Of a DNA stretch of 64,000 bases, positions 20,351-30,038 are shown piece by piece. Made by a program: the position numbers and the translations under genes. The notes beneath the pieces are model-generated. The model saw nothing but the letters and a program-made list of their open reading frames with translations, was not told where the DNA came from and did no database searches. The first letter of the stretch is position 1. Every line of letters begins with the position of its first letter. The stretch lies in assembly GCA_030374765.1 (NCBI GenBank), contig JARGXX010000010.1:372001-436000 (forward strand), in the 5' to 3' direction. This stretch comes from Agarophyton chilense (taxonomy: Eukaryota > Rhodophyta > Florideophyceae > Gracilariales > Gracilariaceae).

Positions 20351-22456
20351 ACCGACGGAGAAGACACCACTCCCCTGGACGAGGAGGTCCCATGTCTACT
20401 CCTTGCGGACCGCGCGGAAGAGAACGACGACCTCGTTGCGGACATCACCGTCGACGGTGAGGTCAAGACAGACGCGGTGCTTGACTGGCACGACGGACAG
20501 AACCCGATCGGCTGCCCCGAGGTCATGGCCATCGTCGAAGAGGAGACGAACGTCCGACCGGTCACTTTGGAAGAGCTCATCCAAGAGCAGGCGGAGGACG
20601 AGTACTGCAAATCCGTGCGGAAGGACGTTGGTAATGGGATTACCCTCTTCGACATCAACCGTTACGGAGTTCTCATCCGTCACTCCCCGCTGGACGGAGC
20701 CCTACAGAAGGTGGTACCCCGCTCGCTGGTTCCGTGCGTCCTCTATCTTTCGCATTATCCGCGCCTGGAAGGACACCCGGGCGGGACTCGAATGTACAAC
20801 ACTCTCCGAAGGGACTTCTACTGGCCGCAGATGGCTAATGATGTTTATCAAACCGCTCGGGATTGCCGCTCGTGCGCCGCAATGCGCCGCACACAAAACC
20901 GCTCACAGAAGCGGCTTAAGCTCTTTCCCGCTGCGAAGCCACTTGAGTTCGTGGCAATGGACATCGTCGGTCCATTTCCGAAGTCAGTCACTGGACATGA
21001 GTACATCCTCGTCATCACCGACAGGTTCACAAAGCTCTGCAGAGAAGTTCCGCTACGGCCCACAACCGCCCCGGTGGTGGCCCGGACGTTCTTAGAGAAT
21101 TGGGCTTACCCGTACGGAATTCCTAACTATTTGCTCACCGACAACGGACCTCAGTTTGTCTCGAAGTTCTTCGAGGAGATTTGCAGGGCGTTAGGTACGA
21201 AACACGTCACAACGACGGCGTACCACCCTCAGGCGAACGGACAAGCCGAACGGTTTAATAAGACGCTCGTCCAGCGCCTACGGCACTACGTTGCGGATCA
21301 CCAGTCTAACTGGCACGCGTATGTACAGCCGCTAACGTACGGTTACAACCTTCAGGTACACCGAAGCACGGGCACCACGCCTTTCGATTTGGCCCTGACC
21401 TGTGTACCCCCGAACGTCGTCCTGGACGAACCCAGCTCCGCCACGGACCCAGCAACACCGACGCAGCCAACCCCGGGACAGATGAAGCGCTACACACTCA
21501 GGCTTCTCAAGGCTACGCTCCAGTCTGCTCGGAACCGCCTCACAAATGCGCAACAGCGCTACAAGGCGGACTTCGACAAATCCGTACGGGCAACCCCCAC
21601 ATTTGCGGCCGACGAGGAGGTCTTCCTTGACCTTCCTACGACAACTCCGACCGGTGGCGTGCTCGAGGAGCAGGAACGTACCTCACGGAAACTTCTGCCA
21701 AAGACCACGGGGCCCTACAAAGTCATTTCCGCGACGGACAGCACGGTCACGATTAATGTTGACGGGATACACGATACCGTCAGCATTGACCGCGTCACTC
21801 GCTCCCCCGCTCGGATACAACCCGTTCCGGTTACAACAGAACGCGCCCGTACGGTAACTTTTGATCCGGACGGTCCGTTCGCAGAGGAACCCGTGACGGA
21901 CACTACCTCGCCCCCTGCTGGGAATAATCACCGAGCGGAGCTTTCACAACCCGATTCCGCTAACTCTAACTCTACCCAACCGGACAGCATTGGCATTGTC
22001 GAGCGAATCCTCGACCATGGGCTGGCCGACGACCCTCCGCACGGTCTTGTTTATCGCGTACGCTGGTACGGTTGCAGTGCTGCGGAAGACTCTTGGGAAC
22101 CTCCAAAGAATCTTCCGCAACACTTTATTAGCCGATATTGGAAGCGCAAATCCCGAACGGCATGTAACTGTACGCCGGGCGGGGCCGTCGCATCTAGAAG
22201 GGGGGGGGATACAAGCCGAACGATAGGAGGCATTCCAAAATCGGACATGGCCTCCGGCCGAACATTGCAGTTCACCTCCGATCGGCACTCACCAGCGTGG
22301 ACTCACCTCCGATCGGCACTCACCAGCGTGGACTTACCTCCGATCGACACTCACCAGCGTGGATTCACCTCCGATCGACACTCACCAGCGTGTGTTCACC
22401 TCCGATCGGCACTCACCAGCGTGTGTTGTGACGCCGTGCGACTCCGTCAGCACTGA
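20351..22456 (+). CDS. E2 integrase with C-terminal chromodomain
   Basis: In frame with the previous coding part, separated only by TAG. HHCC zinc region, DDE triad (MDIVGPF, TDNGPQF, NGQAERF) and chromodomain are all present and undamaged, so this copy could supply integrase if the stop is read through or translation starts internally. There is an ATG-poor start region (TDGEDTTPLDEEV, first open codons after the stop). The C-terminal tail is encoded by the 31-bp repeats. Confidence 0.9.
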   Translation, partial: TDGEDTTPLDEEVPCLLLADRAEENDDLVADITVDGEVKTDAVLDWHDGQNPIGCPEVMAIVEEETNVRPVTLEELIQEQAEDEYCKSVRKDVGNGITLFDINRYGVLIRHSPLDGALQKVVPRSLVPCVLYLSHYPRLEGHPGGTRMYNTLRRDFYWPQMANDVYQTARDCRSCAAMRRTQNRSQKRLKLFPAAKPLEFVAMDIVGPFPKSVTGHEYILVITDRFTKLCREVPLRPTTAPVVARTFLENWAYPYGIPNYLLTDNGPQFVSKFFEEICRALGTKHVTTTAYHPQANGQAERFNKTLVQRLRHYVADHQSNWHAYVQPLTYGYNLQVHRSTGTTPFDLALTCVPPNVVLDEPSSATDPATPTQPTPGQMKRYTLRLLKATLQSARNRLTNAQQRYKADFDKSVRATPTFAADEEVFLDLPTTTPTGGVLEEQERTSRKLLPKTTGPYKVISATDSTVTINVDGIHDTVSIDRVTRSPARIQPVPVTTERARTVTFDPDGPFAEEPVTDTTSPPAGNNHRAELSQPDSANSNSTQPDSIGIVERILDHGLADDPPHGLVYRVRWYGCSAAEDSWEPPKNLPQHFISRYWKRKSRTACNCTPGGAVASRRGGDTSRTIGGIPKSDMASGRTLQFTSDRHSPAWTHLRSALTSVDLPPIDTHQRGFTSDRHSPACVHLRSALTSVCCDAVRLRQH
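22272..22427 (+). repeat. 31-bp tandem repeat at the 3' end of E2 pol
   Basis: Five copies, counterpart of the array in E1 at 12396-12551. Confidence 0.85.
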
Positions 22457-23885
22457 GGGAATCCCAAAATTGGACATGGCCTCCGGCCGAACATTGGGAA
22501 TCACCTCCGATCGCTAACCACTAGCGTGTGCTGAAGTACCGTGCGGCAAAGGGAAGAAGGGGGCGATTGTGTGCGACTCCGTCGGCACCGTACCCCCCTG
22601 CGACCGGACATGGACTTCGACCAACAACCCCCCGACGCCACTACCGTGATATACTCGGTAACTCCGGCACCGCAGCCCGCCTGGAGCCAAGCAAAACGCG
22701 TACACCGATTACAACACGGCACTCGGTGCCTGCCCGCGCCGGCGGTGCCCGCATGCATACCCGCAACAAGCGTATACGCACTGCGCCCCACGCCAAACCG
22801 AGCGGTTACCTGCAAGGATAATCAAAAAAATCCGACGCGGAAATTACCGCCCCGTATGGTATCAAAAACGCAGAAAAATGTCTTGGCCGATATCTCGGAA
22901 ACGAAGCCGCCGCAGGCTCTGAAAATGCCCGATTTGGATTCTCCGCACGGCCAAAAGACTTGTGATTTTTTTAGCAGACGCAAAGGCGCACTACGCGCGT
23001 TACTGTATACCGAATCGGATACCGACCTAGCCGGGCATTGCTGTAACGGCACGTGCACTCTAAGTCTGCAAACGCACCGGTCGGTAAAGCACGCGCGTGG
23101 CACGCGCCTGGCGCACGCGCGTGGCAACGCGCGCGCAAGCACCGCAATCTCGCACGTGTCGCTGCACCATGGCCCGCGCCGTGAAGCATGATGGCGATGC
23201 TAGGAGCTTTTACTCATGTCCAACCGCGAGGCGGACTGGCTCACTTTCCCCGCTTTCCGGACGGAGAAGACGCTTTCGAGATACGGGAACTCACCGGAAG
23301 GGACGCAAAGTCCCTGACGCTACCACGCCCACCGCGGCGGCCTCCTCGCTGGCCTCTGAAACCACCCCTGACAGCAACTCCAGGAGCTGGTACCGGCGAC
23401 GGGGAGCACAAACGACGTCCGGACGGCTGAAAGAGGGCACTAACCGCCGTACCATGCGCGACCCTCCGAACAGTACGACTCAGAGAGGAAAGAGGCCCGG
23501 TCGGTACGGAGGCCTCGTCCGTTGGACCCCAGCCAGGAGTGGGCCCTTTGGTTTCTTCCTCCCTGCGCGGCGACGCAGCGGCCTGAGCCGCCGGCGGAGA
23601 AATACACCACCGACGACCGCTCGCCGGCGGGCGCGATTTGACGGGCACTACCGAACGGCTGCGATATAACGTCTACTCCTGGACGGCTGCGCTATTACAG
23701 GCCTTTCCGCGCGGCTGTGGCACAATGCCGATCTCCGAACGGGCCCGTATAACGCGACCGGTCGCTTCTAGCGCGTTTCGTGTCGGTCCGCGAACGTAAC
23801 GCCGTGTCCGCTCGGTGCGCGCTCAACCAGCTACCGCCTAGGATATTGGCGCTCCGAGGACGTCGCGCGCTCTAGGAGGGGGGTC
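22457..23885 (+). other. Non-coding tail of E2 with polypurine tract
   Basis: Counterpart of the E1 tail. It ends with the polypurine tract TAGGAGGGGGG at about 23873-23883, two bases before the 3' LTR. Two overlapping plus-strand open frames (22541-23191, 23097-23669) have low-complexity composition and no motif; I leave them uncalled. Confidence 0.6.
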
Positions 23886-24448
23886 TGTAGTATAGTGAAT
23901 CCGAGCGAGTTGTCAGGTAAGAAGGGCGTGGTCAGGACTGAGTGCAAGTGGCCTGGTCGCACACGTGTGCGAAGATGGCACACCGGACGGACATGTACAG
24001 TAGGTTAACACGTAGCGTAGTTGTAGGTAGTTGGCGTCCCACACCCCGTGATATTTCCGCCACGTGGGTGCAGGCGCCACCACGGACTGTAATGCGGGTT
24101 GCAGCTAGGAGGTGCACACTACTTATGCACCTCCGCCCCCCGCCACCCTCCAAAGAGTAAAGGGCAAGCACCACCGTCCTAGTCTAAGTATCGTTTCTAA
24201 AGCAGACCTGAAGCGTTACTCCGCACGGGATACCTACAGGTTTACAAGCCGTTCGGACTCTTCGCGCGTACCTCGATCGCGCCTGACGTTCCCAACCGCC
24301 TAGTATCCCTACGACCGCCTGGTGCTGGCGCTCGTCTCCACGCGTCACCGTTCCCCGACCGGACTCGTGTGACACGCACGCCCCGCTTACGGACTCCGCA
24401 CGGATCGCGCCTCTAGGAAACTTACACGCCTTTCGGCGCTATCTCACA
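23886..24448 (+). repeat. 3' LTR of E2
   Basis: 563 bp. Shares the 3'-type variants with E1's 3' LTR (A at about 23908, G at about 24017, TCCCACACC block at about 24035). Confidence 0.93.
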
Positions 24449-24453
24449 ATATT
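24449..24453. repeat. Right-hand flank duplication of E2 (ATATT)
   Basis: ATATT; the partner after spacer re-inversion is ATATC (from 16858-16854). Four of five bases agree, as expected for a 5-bp duplication with one later change. Confidence 0.5.
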
Positions 24454-25159
24454 AGAGAGACTCAAAGTGTACAAAGAGTGCCTGAGGGTCTCACTCTAGG
24501 ATATTATGGGCTGTGTCGCGAACGGGGACGCATTTGGCTGCCGCTTCAAGCCGAATAGTTAAAAATAAAAGTTTTGACATTATCTCACTGCGAAGCGGGA
24601 GGTCATCGCGGAATTGAAGCGACGGGAAGAACTGCCGAGAACAATTTTCTTTGGAAGACATGCATGAAGAAATTGGCATGTTTGTTAAGAGCTTCTTACA
24701 TTGCATTGTCACTCTCAGAGGTCACGCTATCCCATAATCGCTTGGGAAAAGACTTCATGGAGAAAAACCGAATGAAGTCGTCCACATCGAATTTTTATAC
24801 ATGGGCCCAAGCACAAGCGATGCGATGTACGTTCTATTAATCCGAGATGATTGGCATCCTTCATTTAGATATGACCACTTCACGAGTCACAGCCGAAGCG
24901 GCAGCGGAAGCCATTGTAACTTGGATTGCTAAATTCGTTGTCATGGAGTGGATGGTGTAGGACCAAGTTCCATGTTTCAAAAACACCCTCTCCAGTATCC
25001 AGGCGCAGGAACTGAAGATCAGCCACCATATCACTACTCCGTGCTCACCATGGGCGAATGGTTCGGTAGAAAGAGTTTGTCGAAAGCTAAAAAGGGCTTC
25101 TAAGGCCGTACTTCACAAATTCAAACTGGCATCGAAAGACTGGTTGAGCGTATCGGAAT
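24454..25159 (+). pseudogene. Decayed Ty3/gypsy integrase fragment
   Basis: Continues the old element after the RNase H fragment of the spacer. Readable stretches, with a frame change and stops between them, are AMYVLLIRDDWH, VTAEAAAEAIVTWIAKF, and SPWANGSVERVCRKLKRASKAVL, matching the catalytic core of Ty3/gypsy integrases, including the final glutamate region (NGSVERV). The frame is interrupted at 25159 by a solo LTR and resumes without loss at 26023. Confidence 0.8.
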
Positions 25160-26022
25160 TGTAGGACAATGCCCCCAAGGGGGAAAACCTACGAAGACGT
25201 CCGGATCTTCCTCTCACGAGGTAACCGGCGCGGTAGAGCCCTCCCAGGGATCGGCGCGCAATGCCGGGTGTAAGCCGGAGCCGAACCGTCGCGACGGGCG
25301 CAGGGAGGCTGAAAAAAGCCGAGAATATCCGCCGAAGCGGTGCTTGCGTATCCTCTGAGGAGGCAAAACCCACGAGAGTGGCGAGCACGACAGGTGTCAG
25401 TGCGAGCCGCAAGAGCGGGAATTGCCCAATGAAGGGGAAGAAAAGGGAAGGAAAATGGGAACGGAGGCAAGAGGGCGAGGTTGACCACGAGTCCCAAGAG
25501 GGGACTCGGGAATAGCCGGCACTGCCGGGTGTAGCAAACCGTATACACGGGCGGAACCACGAAAGTGGGAATAGATACCCAACACACGAAGGCTGCTTGA
25601 ACGTCCAAGGGGGTTGGGAAGCCGTGCACGACGGAAAATCCCTCCGTAAGGAGTTGTATATCCGCGCAGGCGGTTCGACCCAGAGCCAAGATCTGGAAGA
25701 CCAAGATCACCCTTGTTGGGGAGACTTTACGGGACCGGCGGCCGCGAGGCCGGCGGCCTAAGTACTTTAGTCACCGTAGAATAGAATAAATAAAGTCTAT
25801 CCTAAATAGCTAAATGTCCGTCTAACAAAGGGGCCAATCTGGCGGCCACGTGTCGCGCGGGCGCTGCGGCCACGTGTATGGCACTCGGTCCCGCCGGTGC
25901 ATCACCAGCGTTTTGGCAACGCCGTGAAAACGGATTACTCCTACTTATAACGAGGTTGCACGCCGGAGGCTCCGGAAAAAACTTAAGTCCCCAAAAACCT
26001 CCCTGGAGGACGTTGCTCTTCA
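25160..26022 (+). mobile_element. Solo LTR (863 bp) with GGAAT target duplication
   Basis: Starts TGTAGGACAATGCCCCCAAG and ends CTCTTCA. The 5 bp GGAAT lies at 25155-25159 and again at 26023-26027. Removing the LTR and one GGAAT restores the integrase reading DWLSVSEYVQRIINYAP, so the borders are exact. Its start resembles the LTR of the full-length gypsy (GACAATGCCC, then a short G run), so it is a related family. It is full of short hairpins (for example CCCCCAAGGGGG) and has AATAAA near 25787, a likely poly(A) signal of the R region. Confidence 0.93.
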
Positions 26023-26791
26023 GGAATATGTGCAAAGGATCATCAATTATGCACCGCTGAAGCAACTGGGTCCACGAGATCAAGGCATATCAAGAGTCAA
26101 TGGCACACCATTAGAGGTTTATACAGGGCACCAGGCATCAAGACCATTTCTACAATTTTTCCCACTCAGAGATCTGATGCATGTGGGACAGCTTACCAAT
26201 ATCCGTACTTGGCAGCTTATAGATATCAGTCGTGCCCAGGACACATTGGAAGGCATACATCGATAAGTGGCTCACCGAGCATCAAAAATTTGGCATAGAG
26301 CCATAGAACGGCAGAATGCAAAACAAGTAGCTCATCTCCGATTTAATATCGGAGATTTTGTTTTGGTTCGACAAGCGCAAAAGAAAGACCAAATACTACC
26401 CTTGAAATTGTAAGAATCAAGTTGACTTACTAAAGCTGTATCTGAATGGATTTAGGAGATAACAAACCTGCTAAAATGTAAAAAAGAATTTGTACATACC
26501 CAACGAATGGTTTTCTACAGAAGCGATATGCAGGTTCAAATCGTGGACCCAGAGCTTCTTGAATATGTCAAATGTTCGGAAATTACATATCAAACGGCGA
26601 AAGAGCTAAGTGACATTCGGCAAAATGGCACAACTTTTGAAATCCTTGGAGAATGGAAAAGGTCACCCGACCATATTGATCGAACGTGGAAAGAACTTGA
26701 AATACTTCACCATAATTCATTTTGTTTCCTTGAAGATTTTCTGTACACTTCGCACGCCAGGGAGTTGCAAACTGTGAGAGCTCACTACTAA
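26023..26791 (+). pseudogene. Decayed Ty3/gypsy integrase C-terminus and chromodomain
   Basis: Continues the interrupted integrase: QRIINYAPLKQLGPRDQG, TPLEVYTGHQASRP, NIGDFVLVRQ, then a chromodomain-like end (LSDIRQNGTTFEILGEWKR, DRTWKELEIL). Several in-frame stops (for example near 26264 and 26411). It marks the 3' end of the old element's pol. Confidence 0.78.
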
Positions 26792-27590
26792 TACAGCTGT
26801 CCACGTTCCCCTGGTGTCTGGCTGGACACTTTTATAGCCTAGTGATTGTCACACAAACAGAAACAAAAAAGCGTCGCAACTTTTTTTTATGATGAATTTT
26901 ATAGAACTTAAGTTAGATGGGGTCAGGTTAAGGTCGCAAAGACATACAGTTAGATTATTTCAAAGAACGGATCAATTGACCGTTCCAGAACTTTCCAAGG
27001 GTCGAGAACCGAAAAAACGTCTCATACAATAGCATTGGTGCGATGTTCTGACATAAAATAAAGGCGAGCTCGGGCACAGTGTACAGAAACTCAGAGCCGA
27101 CCGATTTTTGTTCTCCAAAAAAGGAAAGCAAAGCGCGGGTTGCAAAATCTAGTTGCAACATAACTTTTTGCTATTTTTTCATAGCGTATTCTATGCATAA
27201 AGAATTGTATGATTGTGAAACTCTTCTGAAAACGTCGAGTGGTCACGTTGACATTTAGCAATCTCTGAGAAGCGGGGGGCGACGGCGGTGAAGCTGTTTT
27301 TTCCAATTTTTCGTGCATATTTATTGCTTTGCCCAACTAATTACCTTCTATCAGATGATTTGCTCACATGTCTCTTTCTCTAAGTTTTTTTTGGGAGGGT
27401 TTTCTGTATACTGTAGTTCCGATAGCTGTCCATTACGCGTGAAGGACTTCCTCTGTCGACATCTCGGCTCAGCGGGGTCGAGAGCCAATAACTGAATATC
27501 TATGTTCAAGATATAAGATAGCGAAAAATCTAAATTAAAACTTTTTTTGCTTAAATAAAGTTCTATCTTTTTTAAAACGGCTAAATGATA

Positions 27591-27745
27591 CGATTTGGGG
27601 GGGTGACAGCTTGCAGATTGAGACTACCCCCGGGGTGACCCCTGTAGGGGTTGTTTTGGGGGTTTTGCTTTAGGGGTTTTTGGGGTTGTTTGCACATGTC
27701 ACCCCCAGGGTGGTCAAATCCTGCAAGCAGACACCCCCCGAATCG
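27591..27745. mobile_element. 155-bp MITE with ~48-bp terminal inverted repeats and TA duplication
   Basis: The left end CGATTTGGGGGGGTGACAG and the reverse complement of the right end, CGATTCGGGGGGTGTCTGC, are imperfect inverted repeats that extend about 48 bp. TA flanks both sides (27589-27590 and 27746-27747), as in Tc1/mariner-type insertions. No coding capacity. The loop (about 27650-27690) contains four runs of four or five G and could form a G-quadruplex. Confidence 0.82.
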
Positions 27746-29903
27746 TACAATCTCCCTTTTAAAAAACATGGGCATGACATTGGATGAAAATCCGTCTCCG
27801 TTCTGTTTTTACTTTGGTCCGTTGAGAAGGAACCGAAGTCAGGCACTCCATTGGAAGGCGAGTTTTACATGCTCAACTGTTGTGATTTGTATTCTTCGCT
27901 CAATAGCTCTGCTGTAGCAACTGAGATCAAGTTTAGTGGAAATGGTCTTCTGATCGGACAATGACCATCCCGTCCTTGCATCTTGCAGAGATGTGCTGTT
28001 TTAAATACACAGCTATTCCCTTGAGCTGTAATCATTCTAAGATTGTACACCTCTCTGGAAGCATCTTGTTCTATTTGTTAGTAACACCTTTCTAATATCT
28101 AATATGAGAGAGTGTCACTAGTCACACTGCACCTGGGCAGAATCAAGCCACGCCCGGCCTTTTATTTCAAGATGCCTTGGACTCAAAACAGTTCTTCTCC
28201 GGAAAGACGAAATTTCTGTTTTTGCCTGTTCTTCTTCTCTGTTATTTGTTTTGGCAAAATGATATCATGGAAGCAGGCAGGCTGCGCAGAAACCATGCTA
28301 ATAACGCAATGATCCGTTCAATTTCCTGCAGTATGTATTGTTCCACTACAGAGACGGATGGATGATTGATTTTGATTCTATGCAATGTTTGCAGAATTGC
28401 AGAGAAGGTTCCACGAATAAAGCATTCTTTGGGACTGTCTTAAAAAGCGAAATAAATAAACAACAAAAACCTGCGACCATAACAAAAACACCTCTGTAGA
28501 AATAGAAGTCGGGGGCGTAGTGCCGCGCTGCTTGCTGACAAACATTTCTTCATGACAAACAACTCGCACTACAAACAGAATGACGTGGGTACTTATTTCA
28601 GATATAGTCTTTCAAAATATCTCGATTTTTTGCAGTGGTAAATATATTTGTTTGTACCCTTCGAAGGGTAGATTAGTTGTCCTTCAATGCAAGTATCGCA
28701 ATATAAGTGCGCAGCGAAGAAAACAAAAGCAAGAGAATGAAGAAGTGGTCGTTGGCTTCATTGACATCTTCGATACTATTTTGGAATCGCACATGGCTGG
28801 CTGACATGCTCAATCGGGCAAGGCCATCTTGTACAAGATGTTTTACCTGCTGGGCTCCAACAATTAAAAATCCACCGTTTCCCAAGTAGAGGCTCGGGCC
28901 AGAGATGTGGGGCTTGTAGAAACGTTTTGTAGCAAATAGGTTTGTAGGTGAGCGGCACAAAATAAGTTAAGTGTTTCAAGATGAGAATCTGCTGTAAGTC
29001 CCATTCGATTGCTACTGAGCGCAACATGACAAAGATATTACGAATTAGTTCTCGTAACAGCGACCACCACCGCTAGACCTAAAACGCAGCATGTCGTTGT
29101 CCAGCCCGGAACAGAAGGTAAAATGTTACAACACAAAAACAGAGCGAATGCGCGCTGTAAGGACGTGTACAACGGTACATGCTCGCGCACAATTGATGGT
29201 AATGAGCGTCATAATATTTTGGAGACGGTGTGACACCATGCTGCCGGTGCACAGTACAACAAGCACTCTGCTGCAAGAAGCTAATGACAAGCGCACAGGA
29301 CGCAATGGAGCATAGACATAGACAGTCTGTCCGTCCTTGCCCTTAATCACATAGTGCGTGCATTCAAAGATTCAGCAAAGCTGATGACATTGTGTGTATC
29401 TCAGCACTATTGTGCCCGCTGAAGTATCGGTTCAGTAAGCTTTGGCAGCCACGAAATAAGGGGCGGGGGAACAGACGGGGACGTGACGGACGGAACGGCG
29501 AACAGGACGGACAGGACGGGACTGATTTTTTTTAGTTGGTCTACTCCAGTTGGGGTTTGAAAGGGGACAAAACAAAATGATGGGATTCACGATTGGTTGG
29601 GCTTTCCTTGAAAGTGAACGAAGCAAGGTCGGTTGAGACTGTTTGGATCTGCAGCTTGTGGAAGCAAGTAACTTGTGAGCCAGTGCAGAAGTGTGCTGCG
29701 AAGGTTGCGTGTGCTTTTTTTTTTAAACAGGATCATTGAGATTTTGTAGGTGTTGCTGTTGTATTGTGTTGCACCCATTGACTTGGGGGGGGTGGGGAAA
29801 CAGCATTCTCGCACAGCGATAGAGAGCTGCAGGTAAGGCTCCACTCCCGAACAAAGTGTAACATCACTGGAGCAAACATGCGCGGCACGAAAATCGGTGA
29901 GAG

Positions 29904-29949
29904 CGGGGTGGTGAACGGGGTGGTGAACGGGGTGGTGAACGGGGTGAAC
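29904..29949 (+). repeat. 12-bp tandem repeat
   Basis: Three copies of CGGGGTGGTGAA plus a partial fourth. Simple minisatellite upstream of the RING gene's 3' end. Confidence 0.85.
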
Positions 29950-30038
29950 GGCAGAATGAGGCAGACGGTGGCGGGAACAAGAACAAAATCGGTACAGTTT
30001 ATAACAAGTAATAACAGACTAGCTAGGTAGGATAGGGG

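Larger units (their letters stand above)
10373..24448. repeat. Giant palindrome formed by E1 and E2 (6.48-kb arms, 1,113-bp spacer)
   Basis: E1 (minus) and E2 (plus) are head to head, 5' LTRs inward. The arms are near-identical over their whole length: few differences were found in the 3.9-kb coding part, and LTR variants agree arm to arm. The spacer (16854-17966) is old gypsy sequence in flipped orientation. Confidence 0.93.
17967..24448 (+). mobile_element. LTR retrotransposon E2 (same family as E1, plus strand)
   Basis: 6,482 bp with 5' LTR 17967-18530, primer-binding site 18532-18550, gag-partial RT/RNase H 18605-20350, integrase-chromodomain 20351-22456, tail, polypurine tract and 3' LTR 23886-24448. 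It is inserted in the RNase H/integrase region of the old gypsy element. Right flank is ATATT; the matching left flank (ATATC) is now inverted beside E1. It has the same internal deletion of protease and N-terminal RT as E1. Confidence 0.93.
26792..30038. other. AT-rich intergenic region without a recognised gene
   Basis: No conserved protein was recognised on either strand. It holds a MITE at 27591-27745 and a 12-bp tandem repeat at about 29904. A minus-strand open stretch at 28673-28960 (contains SGPSLYLGNGGFLIVGAQQ before a GTAAAA donor-like site) might be an exon of an unrecognised gene. The left part may contain the remains of the old gypsy 3' end. Confidence 0.4.

Noticed and set aside
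22541-23669. Two plus-strand open frames in the tail of E2 (and their counterparts in E1)
   Set aside because: They overlap each other, have low-complexity Arg/Thr/Pro composition, and show no motif; the tail is better read as non-coding.
28673-29027. Minus-strand frame containing SGPSLYLGNGGF
   Set aside because: Protein-like and followed by a donor-like GTAAAA, but too short and unrecognised to support a gene call.
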